Below are positions 26,827 through 36,775 of a DNA stretch of 64,000 bases, in pieces (the first letter of the stretch is position 1; each line of letters begins with the position of its first letter). The position numbers and the translations under genes are program-made. The stretch is from Granulicella rosea (GTDB taxonomy: Bacteria; Acidobacteriota; Terriglobia; Terriglobales; Acidobacteriaceae). The notes beneath the pieces are model-generated. The model was not told the origin of the DNA. It made no database searches and worked only from the letters and a program-made list of their open reading frames with translations. Location: positions 806,001 through 870,000 of the forward strand of contig NZ_FZOU01000001.1 of the NCBI RefSeq assembly GCF_900188085.1, written 5' to 3'.

Positions 26827-27939
26827 TCACGAGCCAATGAAGCGAGCGTAGAGCGTCCGAGCGAGGGCGATGTCGGTGGTTCCCTGCACCAGCGCACGGC
26901 CGTCGGGAAAGAGCGTGACCGTATGCGGACCGCGGCGGAAGCGCAGCAGCAGGTCGTTCGAGCGCAGGTCTTCGAGGTCGGTGTGGCGGGCGAGCCGCTC
27001 GCGCATCCGGGCGAAGTCGACCGGCCGGTGATGCTCATGGATCTGCACGGAGTTGCGCCCGCAGAGCGTGATGTGCGGGCGTCCGACGCCGGCCAGGTGC
27101 GCGAACTCGCGGCGCCCGCAGACGGCGCAGCCGGGGCCCGGCTTCGCGGTCGAGATCTGCGAGAACTCGTTGGTCCAGAGATCGTGCGAGAGCAGCGTGC
27201 GGCGCATCTTCTCCGGCTGGCCGGTCAGCAGCTTCAGGGCTTCGGTCACCTGGATGGAGGCCGCGTAGTTGACGGCAGTGGAGAGGATGCCGGCCGTGTC
27301 GCAGGTCTCGACCGGACCCGATGGCGGCTTGGGAAACAGGCAGGCGAGACAGGCGGTTGGCTCATACGCTGAACCCTTCGGCAGGACGTTCATGGTCGCC
27401 GCGTATCCGCCGATAGCGGCAGCATAGATCCAGGGTTTGCCGGTCTCGACGCAGAGGTCGTTGACGAGGTAGCGGGTCTCGAAGTTGTCGGTCGCGTCCA
27501 GCACGAGGTGCGCCGGGCCGAGCAGCTCGTGGATGTTCGCGGGGACGAGGTCGGCGATGTGCGCGTCGACCTGGACGGAGGAGTTGAAGAGCGCGATCTT
27601 GCGCCGTGCGGCCTCGGCCTTGGGCAGGGCGGCGAGGGCGTCGGCCTCGTCGAAGAGGATCTGCCGCTGGAGGTTGGACGACTCGACGTAATCCCGGTCG
27701 ATGAGCGTGAGGTGGCCGACGCCCGCGCGCGCCAGCAGGGAGGCGGCCGCCGCTCCGGTCGCGCCGACGCCCACGATGGCGACATGAGCCCGCGCGAGCC
27801 GCTGCTGGCCCTCGGCGCCGATGCCGGGGAAGAGGATCTGGCGCGAATACCGGTCTTTGATCTCGTCTGTGATCCCTTCGCGGATCGGTTCACGCGGAAG
27901 AGCTTCTTGGAGCGGTGCGGTGGCGACGGGAGACGACAT
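26827..27939 (-). CDS. moeB: MoeB/ThiF/HesA-type adenylyltransferase
   Basis: The 370-residue E1-like enzyme activates the C-terminal glycine of a ubiquitin-like sulfur carrier (MoaD or ThiS) by adenylation. The nucleotide motif GVGATGAAAAS is near residue 58, with RYSRQILFPGIG and ESSNLQRQ as family marks. Two zinc cysteine pairs are present: CLAC and CAVC. A C-terminal region after residue 285 resembles a ubiquitin-fold or rhodanese-like extension but lacks an obvious active cysteine. MoaD is at 43401-43658, so the genes are not adjacent. Whether it serves MoaD, ThiS or both is unclear. Confidence 0.8.
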   Translation of the reverse strand: MSSPVATAPLQEALPREPIREGITDEIKDRYSRQILFPGIGAEGQQRLARAHVAIVGVGATGAAAASLLARAGVGHLTLIDRDYVESSNLQRQILFDEADALAALPKAEAARRKIALFNSSVQVDAHIADLVPANIHELLGPAHLVLDATDNFETRYLVNDLCVETGKPWIYAAAIGGYAATMNVLPKGSAYEPTACLACLFPKPPSGPVETCDTAGILSTAVNYAASIQVTEALKLLTGQPEKMRRTLLSHDLWTNEFSQISTAKPGPGCAVCGRREFAHLAGVGRPHITLCGRNSVQIHEHHRPVDFARMRERLARHTDLEDLRSNDLLLRFRRGPHTVTLFPDGRALVQGTTDIALARTLYARFIGS

Positions 27940-28147
27940 GGTGACGAAGGCCTGCCTTGCTACTCCCCCGCAGCCCTGTCCCGGTGGAGTCGATTAGTCT
28001 TAGTATAAGGACTTGCGCCGGCCCGGTCGAAGACCGGAGTTGGCGGGGTGACCCCGCGGCTGCTTTCCGCATCCTAAGGCGCATAGCACCAACGCATTTA
28101 CAACGTGGGAGCAGTTCAAGACATTGGCGGTCAACCGAGTGGGACAA

Positions 28148-31100
28148 ATGCGTCTGGGGTCTGGCAACGCCGAGGAAGACGTCCGGTTCAGCCCGTCGCG
28201 TCGCCGCGTATGGGCTGCGGTGGGTCTGTTTCTGGCCAGCGGATGCGCTGGATTCGCGCATGCCCAGTCCACTCCCGGCGGGGTCGGGTCGCCTGCCACG
28301 CTGACCTCCGGCGACCAGCCGAATATCCCCGCAACCGTTCCCCAGGCATCGCAGGCCGCGACTCCGAATGCGCCCGACAAGCCAGCGGAACCGGAGGGTC
28401 TCGGCCCGGCCCTGCCTCCGCTGGCGACGAACCTCGCGCAGTGGAAGGGGCTTACTGTCGATGCCATCAAATATGACGGCGTGATCTTCGAGAAGAGCGA
28501 CCGCCTGACCGGCGAGCTGACCCAGAAGGCCGGGCAGCCGCTGGACCCGCAGAAGGTGCAGCAGACGACGCGGCGCCTCTTCGCCACGGGCCGCTACATG
28601 AACATCGCCGTACGCGGCGAGCGGCATGGCGACTCCGTCACGCTGATCTTCACCGGCGTGGCGCGCTACTACGTCGGACGGGTGCAGATCGACGGCGTAA
28701 AGAGCGACCAGTTGACCTCGCTGCTGGAGTACGGCAGCAAGCTGAATCCGGGCGTGGCCTTCAACGACTCCGATGTGTCCGCGGGTACCGACGCGCTGAA
28801 GGGCGTGCTGCAGCAGAACGGCTACTACCAGCCGAAGATTGTCGCGAAGACGGAGCGTGACGACGCGGGCCAGCAGGTCAACGTCACCTACACGGTCGAC
28901 ATTGGCCCGCAGGCGCGCATCGGCGCCGTGAAGATCACGGGCGACGACCCCGGCGTGACGGAGCCGCAGTTTCGCAAGAAGGGCAAGCTGAAGCAGCGCA
29001 GCAAGGTCAATCGACAGACCACGAGCAATGCGCTCGACAACATGCGCAAGTTCTATCAGAAGAACAACCGGCTGGAGGCGACGACGACGCTGCGCAGCTC
29101 CACCTACGACCCCTCCGCGAAGACGCTGAACTACGAGTTCCAGGCCAGCCAGGGGCCGATCGTGAAGGTGGTGGTCGAGGGCGCGAAGGTCTCGAAGAGC
29201 CGCCTGCATCTGCTGGTGCCGATCTTCGAAGAGGGTACGATCGACAACGATCTGCTGAACGAAGGCACGCACAATATCAAGGACTTCATGCAGCAGCAGG
29301 GCTACTTCGACGTGACGGTCGCGGTGAAGGTGATCGGGGACGAAAAGGCGCCGACGCGAACGGTGCTCTATACGGTCGACAAGGGTCTGAAGCACAAGGT
29401 GCTGACGGTCGAGGTGAAGGGAAACAAGTACTTCGGTTCGGAGCTGTTGAAGGAGAGCCTGCGGGTGCAGAAGGCGGACGCCTACCTGCGCAGCGGCCGT
29501 TATAGCCAGTCGCTGGTGACGTCGGATGAGAAGTCGATGGAGGCGCTCTACCGCTCGAACGGCTTCAACCAGGCGAAGGTGACCTCTTCGGTGAAAGACA
29601 CCGAGACCGTGAACGGCAAGCCGTTGAAGATTGCGCAGATCGGCGTGGTCTACACCGTCGCGGAGGGTCCACAGCAGACCTTCGGCGGCGTCGACCTGCA
29701 TGGCGTCGACCCCAGCCGGCAGGATGTCGTCAACGGTCTGTTGAACGCCCGCGACGGCCAGCCCTTCTCGCTGATCACGCTCTCGGGAGACCGCGACGCG
29801 ATCCTCGCCTACTACCTTTCGAACGGCTTTGACCAGGCGCGCATCGAGGTGAAGCAGGAGGTCGAAGGGCAGGATCCATCGAAGACGGATGTGAACTTCA
29901 ATGTCTCCGAGGGCAAGCAGGTCTTCATCGGGCACACGCTGCTTTCGGGCATCAAGCATGTGAAGCCCGACGTAGTGAACCAGCAGTTACGCGTGCATCC
30001 GGAGGATCCGCTCGACCAGAGCGCGCTGCTCGAGACGCAGCGGAATCTTTACAACCTCGCGGTCTTCAACGAGGTCGTGGCCGCGGTGCAGAATCCCACC
30101 GGCGACGCCGAGCAGAAGAACGTGCTGGTGCAGTTGACCGAGGCCAAGCGCTGGGATGTGACCTACGGCTTCGGCTTCGAGGCGCAGACTGGTACGCCGA
30201 CTGCCTCAACGCTGAACGCCGCGTCCGAGACGCTGGTGGGCGATGCGAAGACCAGCCAGGAGGGAAAGCCCGGCATCAGCCCGCGCGTCACGCTCGATGT
30301 CACGCGTCTGCTCTTCCGCGGAAAAGATGAGACGCTTGCCTTCCACGGCACCTACGGCCTGCTGGAGCGGGTTGCGACCGTCACCTTCCAGAACCCGCAT
30401 CTGCGCAACAGCAAGAGCTTCGCGCTGCAGCTTTCGGGCGGCTACTCGAACGTGCAGAACATTACGACCTTCGCCTCGTCCACGTTGCAGGGCGACATCC
30501 GCGTGACGGAGAAGCTGACGCGCAAGGATACATTCATCTACGACTTCCAGTATCGCCGCGTGGCGGTCGACCCGGATAGCCTGCAGGTCTCGGCAAACCT
30601 GATCCCGCTGCTCTCGCAGCCGGTGCGCGTGGGCGGGCCTGGCATTACGTGGTTTCACGATACGCGTACGCCGAGCGCGCTCGATGCGTACAAGGGCTCC
30701 TATACCTCGGTGCAGGACTTCTTCGCCAGCTCGAAGTTCGGCTCGCAGACCGACTTCAACCGCGTGGATGTGACGAACTCCACGTACTACACCTTCGGCA
30801 AGCATAAGTATGTCTTCGCGCGTAGCACGCGCTTCGGCTTCATTACCTCCTTCGGCGACAATCCGAACGCCACCAGCACGTCCTGCGTTGGCATCCTGCT
30901 GCAGACCAATGCGAGCTGCCAGCCCACGCCGCTGCCCGAGCGTCTGTACGCCGGCGGCGCGACCTCGCATCGCGGTTTCCCCATCAACGGCGCCGGGCCT
31001 CGCGACCTGCAGACCGGCTTCCCGGTGGGCGGTTCGGGCGCGTTCGTCAATACGTTCGAGTTGCGTCTGCCCGCGCCGACGCTGCCGTATGTGGGCTCGA

Positions 31101-31429
31101 GCGTCAGCTTCGTACTCTTCCACGATATGGGCAACGTCTTCCAGAATGTGTCGGACGTCTTCCCCAGCTTCACCAAGTTTCACCAGCCGAACGAGCAGAC
31201 CTGCGAGAACGTCAGCCAGACCTTCGGCACCTGCAACTTCAACTACTTCTCGCATGCAATCGGTATCGGCGCGCGGTATAAGACGCCGGTTGGTCCCATC
31301 CGCGTGGACTTTCCGTACAACCTGAATCCGCCGCGTTATCCCGTCATTCTCGACTTCGGCAACCGGCCGCCGTACGTGGGCCAGGCAAGCCACTTCAACT
31401 TCTTCTTCAGCATCGGACAGTCCTTCTAA
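28148..31429 (+). CDS. bamA: BamA/Omp85 outer-membrane assembly protein with about seven POTRA repeats
   Basis: The 1093-residue protein has a signal peptide (about residues 1-40), a low-complexity stretch, and then repeated POTRA-type domains. Each begins with a strand such as LTVDAIKYDG, YVGRVQIDGV, IGAVKITGDD, VKVVVEGAKV, LTVEVKGNKYFG, FGGVDLHGVD and FIGHTLLSGI; I count seven, against five in E. coli BamA. The C-terminal third, ending FNFFFSIGQSF, is the 16-strand barrel with the Omp85 pattern (GGATSHRGFP). It inserts barrel proteins in the outer membrane. It is followed immediately by the SurA-like and tamB genes. The preferred start is ATG 28148; a TTG at 28124 is possible. Confidence 0.9.
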   Translation: MRLGSGNAEEDVRFSPSRRRVWAAVGLFLASGCAGFAHAQSTPGGVGSPATLTSGDQPNIPATVPQASQAATPNAPDKPAEPEGLGPALPPLATNLAQWKGLTVDAIKYDGVIFEKSDRLTGELTQKAGQPLDPQKVQQTTRRLFATGRYMNIAVRGERHGDSVTLIFTGVARYYVGRVQIDGVKSDQLTSLLEYGSKLNPGVAFNDSDVSAGTDALKGVLQQNGYYQPKIVAKTERDDAGQQVNVTYTVDIGPQARIGAVKITGDDPGVTEPQFRKKGKLKQRSKVNRQTTSNALDNMRKFYQKNNRLEATTTLRSSTYDPSAKTLNYEFQASQGPIVKVVVEGAKVSKSRLHLLVPIFEEGTIDNDLLNEGTHNIKDFMQQQGYFDVTVAVKVIGDEKAPTRTVLYTVDKGLKHKVLTVEVKGNKYFGSELLKESLRVQKADAYLRSGRYSQSLVTSDEKSMEALYRSNGFNQAKVTSSVKDTETVNGKPLKIAQIGVVYTVAEGPQQTFGGVDLHGVDPSRQDVVNGLLNARDGQPFSLITLSGDRDAILAYYLSNGFDQARIEVKQEVEGQDPSKTDVNFNVSEGKQVFIGHTLLSGIKHVKPDVVNQQLRVHPEDPLDQSALLETQRNLYNLAVFNEVVAAVQNPTGDAEQKNVLVQLTEAKRWDVTYGFGFEAQTGTPTASTLNAASETLVGDAKTSQEGKPGISPRVTLDVTRLLFRGKDETLAFHGTYGLLERVATVTFQNPHLRNSKSFALQLSGGYSNVQNITTFASSTLQGDIRVTEKLTRKDTFIYDFQYRRVAVDPDSLQVSANLIPLLSQPVRVGGPGITWFHDTRTPSALDAYKGSYTSVQDFFASSKFGSQTDFNRVDVTNSTYYTFGKHKYVFARSTRFGFITSFGDNPNATSTSCVGILLQTNASCQPTPLPERLYAGGATSHRGFPINGAGPRDLQTGFPVGGSGAFVNTFELRLPAPTLPYVGSSVSFVLFHDMGNVFQNVSDVFPSFTKFHQPNEQTCENVSQTFGTCNFNYFSHAIGIGARYKTPVGPIRVDFPYNLNPPRYPVILDFGNRPPYVGQASHFNFFFSIGQSF

Positions 31430-32170
31430 ATGCGCACAGCGATCCCCAATCCGGCAAGGCTGACCATGAGGGCGATCCTCCTGGCGGCGCTGTGCCTGCC
31501 CTGCGCGGCCCAGACTCTGCCAGCGGCTCCTTCGGCTCCCGCGAGCGCGGGACAGAGCGTGGTGCTCGATCGCGTCGTCGCCGTCGTGAATGGTGAGCTG
31601 GTGCTCGAAAGCGATATCGACGAGGAGCGCCGGTTCGAGGCCTTCCAGCCGTTTGCGCACACCGAGGCCTTCAGCCGCGACAAGGCCATCGAGCGTCTCG
31701 TCGACCGCACGCTGATCTTGCAGCAGGCGCGCATGCAGCCGGACGACGACACCTCGGACGCTGAGGTCGATGCGCAGCTCGATCAACTGCGCAAAGAGAT
31801 GCCGGCCTGCCGCGGGCAGCACTGCGACACCGACGCCGGATGGGCGAAGTTCGTCAACGAGCACGGCTTCACCGTGCAGGAGCTGCACGACCGGTGGAAG
31901 GAGCGCATGGTGGTGCTCAAGTTCATCGAGCTGCGCTTCCGGATGGGCATCCGCATTACGCCGGAGGAGATCAAGGCGTACTACGACAAGACGCTGGTCC
32001 CGTCGTTTGCGCGGCAGAAGGCCACGGCGCCAGCGCTCGATACGATCTCCGACCGCATTCAGGAGATTCTGCTGCAGCAGCAGGTCGGCGCGCTGCTCGA
32101 CGAATGGCTGAAGTCGCTGAAGGCGCAGGGCTCGGTGCGGATGATCAAGCCGGAGGAGGTGGCGCCATGA
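31430..32170 (+). CDS. SurA-like periplasmic chaperone lacking the PPIase domain
   Basis: The 246-residue protein carries a signal peptide (about residues 1-28) and the N-terminal SurA chaperone fold (VVLDRVVAVVNGELVLESDIDEE near residue 43, then ERLVDRTLILQQA). The parvulin PPIase domain present in SurA and PpiD is absent, so it is likely a chaperone only, handing outer-membrane proteins to the BAM complex. Its start codon directly follows the bamA stop (TAA-ATG), and its stop overlaps the tamB start by 4 nt. The alternative start at 31466 (MRAILLAAL) would shorten the signal peptide. Confidence 0.85.
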   Translation: MRTAIPNPARLTMRAILLAALCLPCAAQTLPAAPSAPASAGQSVVLDRVVAVVNGELVLESDIDEERRFEAFQPFAHTEAFSRDKAIERLVDRTLILQQARMQPDDDTSDAEVDAQLDQLRKEMPACRGQHCDTDAGWAKFVNEHGFTVQELHDRWKERMVVLKFIELRFRMGIRITPEEIKAYYDKTLVPSFARQKATAPALDTISDRIQEILLQQQVGALLDEWLKSLKAQGSVRMIKPEEVAP

Positions 32171-35100
32171 TATTCGACGCAAAGCCAACTCCTGAATCGA
32201 ACGAGCCTGAAGCGACACCGGCGGCGAAGAAGCGTCGCAGCTTTCTGAACAAGCTCGCGCATGTCACGGGACTCGCGGTCACAAGCTTTGTGCTGCTCTT
32301 GCTGATCGCCCTGATCGGCGTCTCCTGGTACACGACGACGGACGACTTCCAGAAGCGCGTGGGCGCCAAGGTCGTCAGCCTGCTGGAAGACGCGACCGGC
32401 GGCAGGGTGGAGCTGGGTCACATCAGCCTCAGCTTGTGGAGCCTTGCGGTCGAGGTCGACGGGCTTGTCATCCACGGACTGGAAGGCCCGAACGAGGCGC
32501 CGTACCTTGCGGCGAAGCGCATTCTGGTGCGGGTGCAGTTGAACAACATTCTGCAGCATGCGCAGGGTAAGGGCGTCGGTTCGCCTGTCGGGCTGAACCT
32601 GCTGCATGTCGACGACCCGCATGTTCACCTGATCGTCGACAAGGACGGCAAGACCAATCAGCCCGTTCCGAAGACCGTGACCAAGAGCACGAAGCCGGTC
32701 ATCGACACGCTGATGGATCTGCGCGCGCGGCATGTGGAGCTGGTCGACGGCGTCGCGCTGTTGAACGACCGCGCGATCCCGTTCAACCTGACGGCGAACG
32801 ACCTGGACGCCGAGGTGCATTATGTTCCGCCCACGAGCGACAAGCCGGAGCGCTATGTCGCGATGGTCGACCTGAGCGACCTGCGCACGCAGATGGCGAA
32901 GCAGCCCGAGGCCAAGTCGCATCTGCATCTCGAAGCCGAGGTGGGCCGCGACATGGCCGCGCTGACGAAGTTCGACTTTCACACCGGCCAGGACTCCGAC
33001 CTGACGGCGTCGGCCTCGCTCGACCACTTCGCCAATCCGGTGTGGCAGGCGAAGCTGGCGGGCACGCTCGAGTTGAAGCAGATATCCATCATGGCCGCGG
33101 TGGATGGGCTGGCCGCGGGCACGATCGACCTGAACGTCGCCGGGCATAGCTGCAACACGGCGCCGGTCGTGGCGCAGCGGCATCCTCGGTTCTGGGAACG
33201 CAGCCATCCGAAGGCGGCCGCGCCGAGCGCGAAGGTTTTGCCGCCCGATCCCGATTGCCAGGCTGGCTATCTGCTCGTCGGCAGTGCGAAGCTGCACAAC
33301 GCCGCGTACGTGGACCAGTACGTTCGCTTCCACGATATCGACGCCGGCGCGCAGCTGAACATTACGCCGGCGGAGCTGCTCTTCAGCGCCTTGACCGCGA
33401 GCCTGCCCAATGGCGGCGGCAAGGTCGCCGGTGAGATGAAGATTATGAACTGGCTCGGCGAGGCGCCGGCGGATACGCCGACCAGCTCGCCCACCGTCGC
33501 CGGCGCCGCGACGACCGCGAACAAGACCGCCGTCGCCGTTGGGGCGACGCCCACCGCCAGCACCACGCCAAGCGTGCCGAAGGTCGCGCCCGCGCATGCC
33601 TATGTCACGGTCACGGTCGACCACATCCCGCTGCGCACGATCATGGACGACACCGCGCCGAAGGGCTACGGCGACCTTGGCTTCGACACCTCGATCACCG
33701 GCCCAGTGAAGGTAGAGTGGGGCGGCGCGGTGACGGACATCTCGGACACCGTGCTGGTCGATGCGGATCTCGACCTGACGCCGACCGGCATTATCCGCAA
33801 GACGGCTTACTCGAACGTGCCGGTGAGCGGCAAGATCCTGGGCCACTACGACGGCAAGCGCGAGGTCGTGAATATCCAGAAGCTCGACCTGCAGACGCGC
33901 TCGACCACGTTGACCGCCAACGGCGTGCTGGGCGTCAACATCGGCGATCCGCTGACCGCTCTACAAGTGGATATGAACGTGCGCGACTTTGGTGAATTCG
34001 ACCAGTTGCTGCGTACGCTCGAGCTCACAGGAGCGAACGGCACGAAGGGCGCGGCCGCGATCCCCGCCGTGCTGCATGGTTCAGCGACCTTCCACGGCAC
34101 GGCGTCGGGCGAGATTGCGAAGCTCGATGTGAAGGGGCACCTCGTCGCGAATAACTTCGAATTCAAGCTGGTGACGCCTGCCACGCCTCCGCCGCCCGAG
34201 CCGAAGAACATGCTGGCGAAGATGATGAAGTCGAGCGCGCCGGTCGCGCCTCCACCTCCGCCGAGCGTGATTGACGTGCAGATCGATTCGCTGGTGGCCG
34301 ACGCGGAGTACACGCCCTCGGCGCTGGCGGTCGGCAGCTCGACCATCAAGCGGGGAAGCGCGGTGCTGAACGTCGCCGGTTCCTTCAAGCCGCGCGTGGT
34401 GATGCATCGCAAGACGCCCGAGTACTTCTGGGACGGCGGCATGCAGACCGACGTGACGGTGAAGCTGGCCAACGCGCAGGTCGTCGATGTGCTGCAGATT
34501 GCGGGCCAGCAGGAGAAGGTGCCGGTGACCGGCATCGTCAATGTAAACGCGCATGCCGCAGGTTTGCTGAAGACGCTCGCGGGCGGCGGCAACATCACGC
34601 TGACCAACGGCGTCGCTTATGGCGAGCCGTACGACTCTGTCTCGGTCGATGCGAACGTGCAGGGCAGGCAGGTCGAAGCCACGAAGATCGCGCTTGTGAT
34701 GCACGGCGTCGGCATCGCGGGCAACGGCGGCTACAACCTCGACAGCGAGAAGGTGCACGCGCATCTTGCGGGCGACAACCTTGTGCTCTCGAAGTTCAAG
34801 ACGGTTGCGACGGCGATGCCGGATGTGGACGCGGTCGCCAGCCTCGTCGCCGACGCGGATGGCACGTTGAAAGAGCCGGGGCTGAAGGCGAATGTGCGGC
34901 TTGCCAATGCGACGGTCGAAGGCAGGCCGATCGGCGAAGCCACGGTGAATGCGCACAGCGAGAAGGACCTCGTCTATTACGATCTGACCTCGACGCTGGT
35001 CGGCGCGAAGATCGTGGCAAACGGCCAGACCAGCCTCGCGGGCGACTACCAGACGCAGGCGAAGCTGACCATTGCAGGGCTCGACATCGGCACTCCGCTG

Positions 35101-36675
35101 GCGCTCTTCCAACCCGATGGCGTCAAGGCAAAGTCGAACATCTCGGGCACGATTACCATCTCCGGTCCGGCGAAGACGCCGACGGCGCTGGTCGGTTCGG
35201 CGCAGTTCGACAACTTCGAGATCACCTCGCAGAACATCACGCTGAAGACGGCGGAGAGCCTGCGCATCGGTCTGCGCAATGGCCTTGCGACGCTCGACCA
35301 GGTACACATCACGGGGCAGGATACGGACATGCGCGCCAGCGGCTCGGCGCAGGTCTTCGGCGCGGTCGACGCAAAGACGGGCAAGCCCGATCCAATGGGC
35401 GGCAAGCTGGACGTGAAGGCGCTGGGTAGCGTCAGCCTCGCGCTGCTCCACACCTTCGATCCGGACATCACCGCGAACGGCAAGATGGTCTTCTCGGTCG
35501 GCGCAGGCAACAAGGTGATGGACCCTGCCCTGACGGGCAAGATCGACTTCCAGAACGTGAACCTCGCCATGGACGGCATCCCCAACGGCCTGAGCAATAT
35601 GAACGGCACGCTGGTCTTCAACGAGGACCGTCTGAATGTGCAGAACCTGGTCGCCACGACCGGCGGCGGACAGGTGAAGATCGGCGGCTTCATCACCTAT
35701 CGCAAGGGTCTTTATGCGGACCTCAATGCGACAGCCGACGTCGTGCGCGTGCGCTACTACGGCTTGAGCGCGACAGCGAACGCAACGCTGCGGCTGCAGG
35801 GCGGGCCGAACAGCGCGGTGCTGAGCGGCAATGTTCTCCTGACGCGCTTCGGCGTCGGCGCGGATGTGGACTTCGCGGCGTTTTCGAGCGCCGGCGGCGT
35901 CTCGGCCCCGCCTGATCCGGATGCGGCGACGAACAAGATTCAGCTCGATGTGAAGATCACCAGTTCGCCGCAGCTCGACTTTCAGAACTCCTACGCGAAG
36001 CTGGCCGGCACGGTGAACCTGAACATCCGCGGCACCATCGCGGAGCCGACGGTGCTCGGCCGGATCCAGATCACCGACGGCAGCGCGACCTTTGCCGGCA
36101 CGCAGTATCAACTGCAGCGCGGCGATATCTACTTCACCAACCCCGTGCGTATCGACCCGGTGATCGACCTCGACGCTACGGCGCGGGTCGAGACCTACGA
36201 CGTCACCGTCGGCCTGCACGGCACGGCCAGCAACTTCAAGCCGACCTATCGTTCGGAGCCGCCGCTCAGCGAGGCCGACATCTTCGCACTGCTTGCGCTC
36301 GGCCGCACCCAGGAAGAGGCGCAGATTTATCAGGAGCAGCAGGTGCAGTCGGGCACCGATCCAACGACCAGCTCGCTGCTGGGCGGCGCGTTGAACGCCA
36401 CGGTCTCGAATCGCGTCTCGAAGCTCTTCGGCGTGGGTAGCGTGAAGATCGATCCGGCGTTCGTCGGCACGCTCGGCAACTCGAGCGCGCGCATCACGGT
36501 GCAGCAGCAGCTCTCGCGGCAACTCACCCTCACCTACGCGACCAACGTCAACTCTTCGGCGGAGCAGTTGATCTCGCTGCAGTATCAACTGAACCCCAGC
36601 ATGTCGATCGTCGCGACGCGCGACGAGACGGGCGTCTTCTCGATCGTCTACAAGATCCGCCGGCGCTATCGCTAG
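32167..36675 (+). CDS. tamB: TamB (translocation and assembly module) family protein
   Basis: The 1502-residue protein has a single N-terminal membrane helix (about residues 36-57) and a long repetitive beta-rich groove, ending in the DUF490 domain with the signature PPLSEADIFALLALG near residue 1375 and a final strand pattern LTYATNVN. TamB/AsmA-type bridges carry phospholipids to the outer membrane and assist barrel assembly. It lies in one operon with bamA and the SurA-like gene (4-nt ATGA overlap). Runs of proline and alanine around residues 430-480 and 680-700 look like linkers. A separate tamA was not found; the adjacent Omp85 could serve both roles. Confidence 0.92.
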   Translation: MIFDAKPTPESNEPEATPAAKKRRSFLNKLAHVTGLAVTSFVLLLLIALIGVSWYTTTDDFQKRVGAKVVSLLEDATGGRVELGHISLSLWSLAVEVDGLVIHGLEGPNEAPYLAAKRILVRVQLNNILQHAQGKGVGSPVGLNLLHVDDPHVHLIVDKDGKTNQPVPKTVTKSTKPVIDTLMDLRARHVELVDGVALLNDRAIPFNLTANDLDAEVHYVPPTSDKPERYVAMVDLSDLRTQMAKQPEAKSHLHLEAEVGRDMAALTKFDFHTGQDSDLTASASLDHFANPVWQAKLAGTLELKQISIMAAVDGLAAGTIDLNVAGHSCNTAPVVAQRHPRFWERSHPKAAAPSAKVLPPDPDCQAGYLLVGSAKLHNAAYVDQYVRFHDIDAGAQLNITPAELLFSALTASLPNGGGKVAGEMKIMNWLGEAPADTPTSSPTVAGAATTANKTAVAVGATPTASTTPSVPKVAPAHAYVTVTVDHIPLRTIMDDTAPKGYGDLGFDTSITGPVKVEWGGAVTDISDTVLVDADLDLTPTGIIRKTAYSNVPVSGKILGHYDGKREVVNIQKLDLQTRSTTLTANGVLGVNIGDPLTALQVDMNVRDFGEFDQLLRTLELTGANGTKGAAAIPAVLHGSATFHGTASGEIAKLDVKGHLVANNFEFKLVTPATPPPPEPKNMLAKMMKSSAPVAPPPPPSVIDVQIDSLVADAEYTPSALAVGSSTIKRGSAVLNVAGSFKPRVVMHRKTPEYFWDGGMQTDVTVKLANAQVVDVLQIAGQQEKVPVTGIVNVNAHAAGLLKTLAGGGNITLTNGVAYGEPYDSVSVDANVQGRQVEATKIALVMHGVGIAGNGGYNLDSEKVHAHLAGDNLVLSKFKTVATAMPDVDAVASLVADADGTLKEPGLKANVRLANATVEGRPIGEATVNAHSEKDLVYYDLTSTLVGAKIVANGQTSLAGDYQTQAKLTIAGLDIGTPLALFQPDGVKAKSNISGTITISGPAKTPTALVGSAQFDNFEITSQNITLKTAESLRIGLRNGLATLDQVHITGQDTDMRASGSAQVFGAVDAKTGKPDPMGGKLDVKALGSVSLALLHTFDPDITANGKMVFSVGAGNKVMDPALTGKIDFQNVNLAMDGIPNGLSNMNGTLVFNEDRLNVQNLVATTGGGQVKIGGFITYRKGLYADLNATADVVRVRYYGLSATANATLRLQGGPNSAVLSGNVLLTRFGVGADVDFAAFSSAGGVSAPPDPDAATNKIQLDVKITSSPQLDFQNSYAKLAGTVNLNIRGTIAEPTVLGRIQITDGSATFAGTQYQLQRGDIYFTNPVRIDPVIDLDATARVETYDVTVGLHGTASNFKPTYRSEPPLSEADIFALLALGRTQEEAQIYQEQQVQSGTDPTTSSLLGGALNATVSNRVSKLFGVGSVKIDPAFVGTLGNSSARITVQQQLSRQLTLTYATNVNSSAEQLISLQYQLNPSMSIVATRDETGVFSIVYKIRRRYR

Positions 36676-36775
36676 CGCCGGCGGTTGCCGGGAATCCTCC
36701 TTGAACCGCGCCGCATCAAACCGCTCGAAAGTGGGTTTACTCCCACAGGAAGTAACGCGGGCAAAGGAGATCTCC

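Noticed and set aside
27890..29959. 689-residue minus-strand frame opposite bamA
   Set aside because: Antisense to the well-supported Omp85 gene; composition is typical of a shadow frame.
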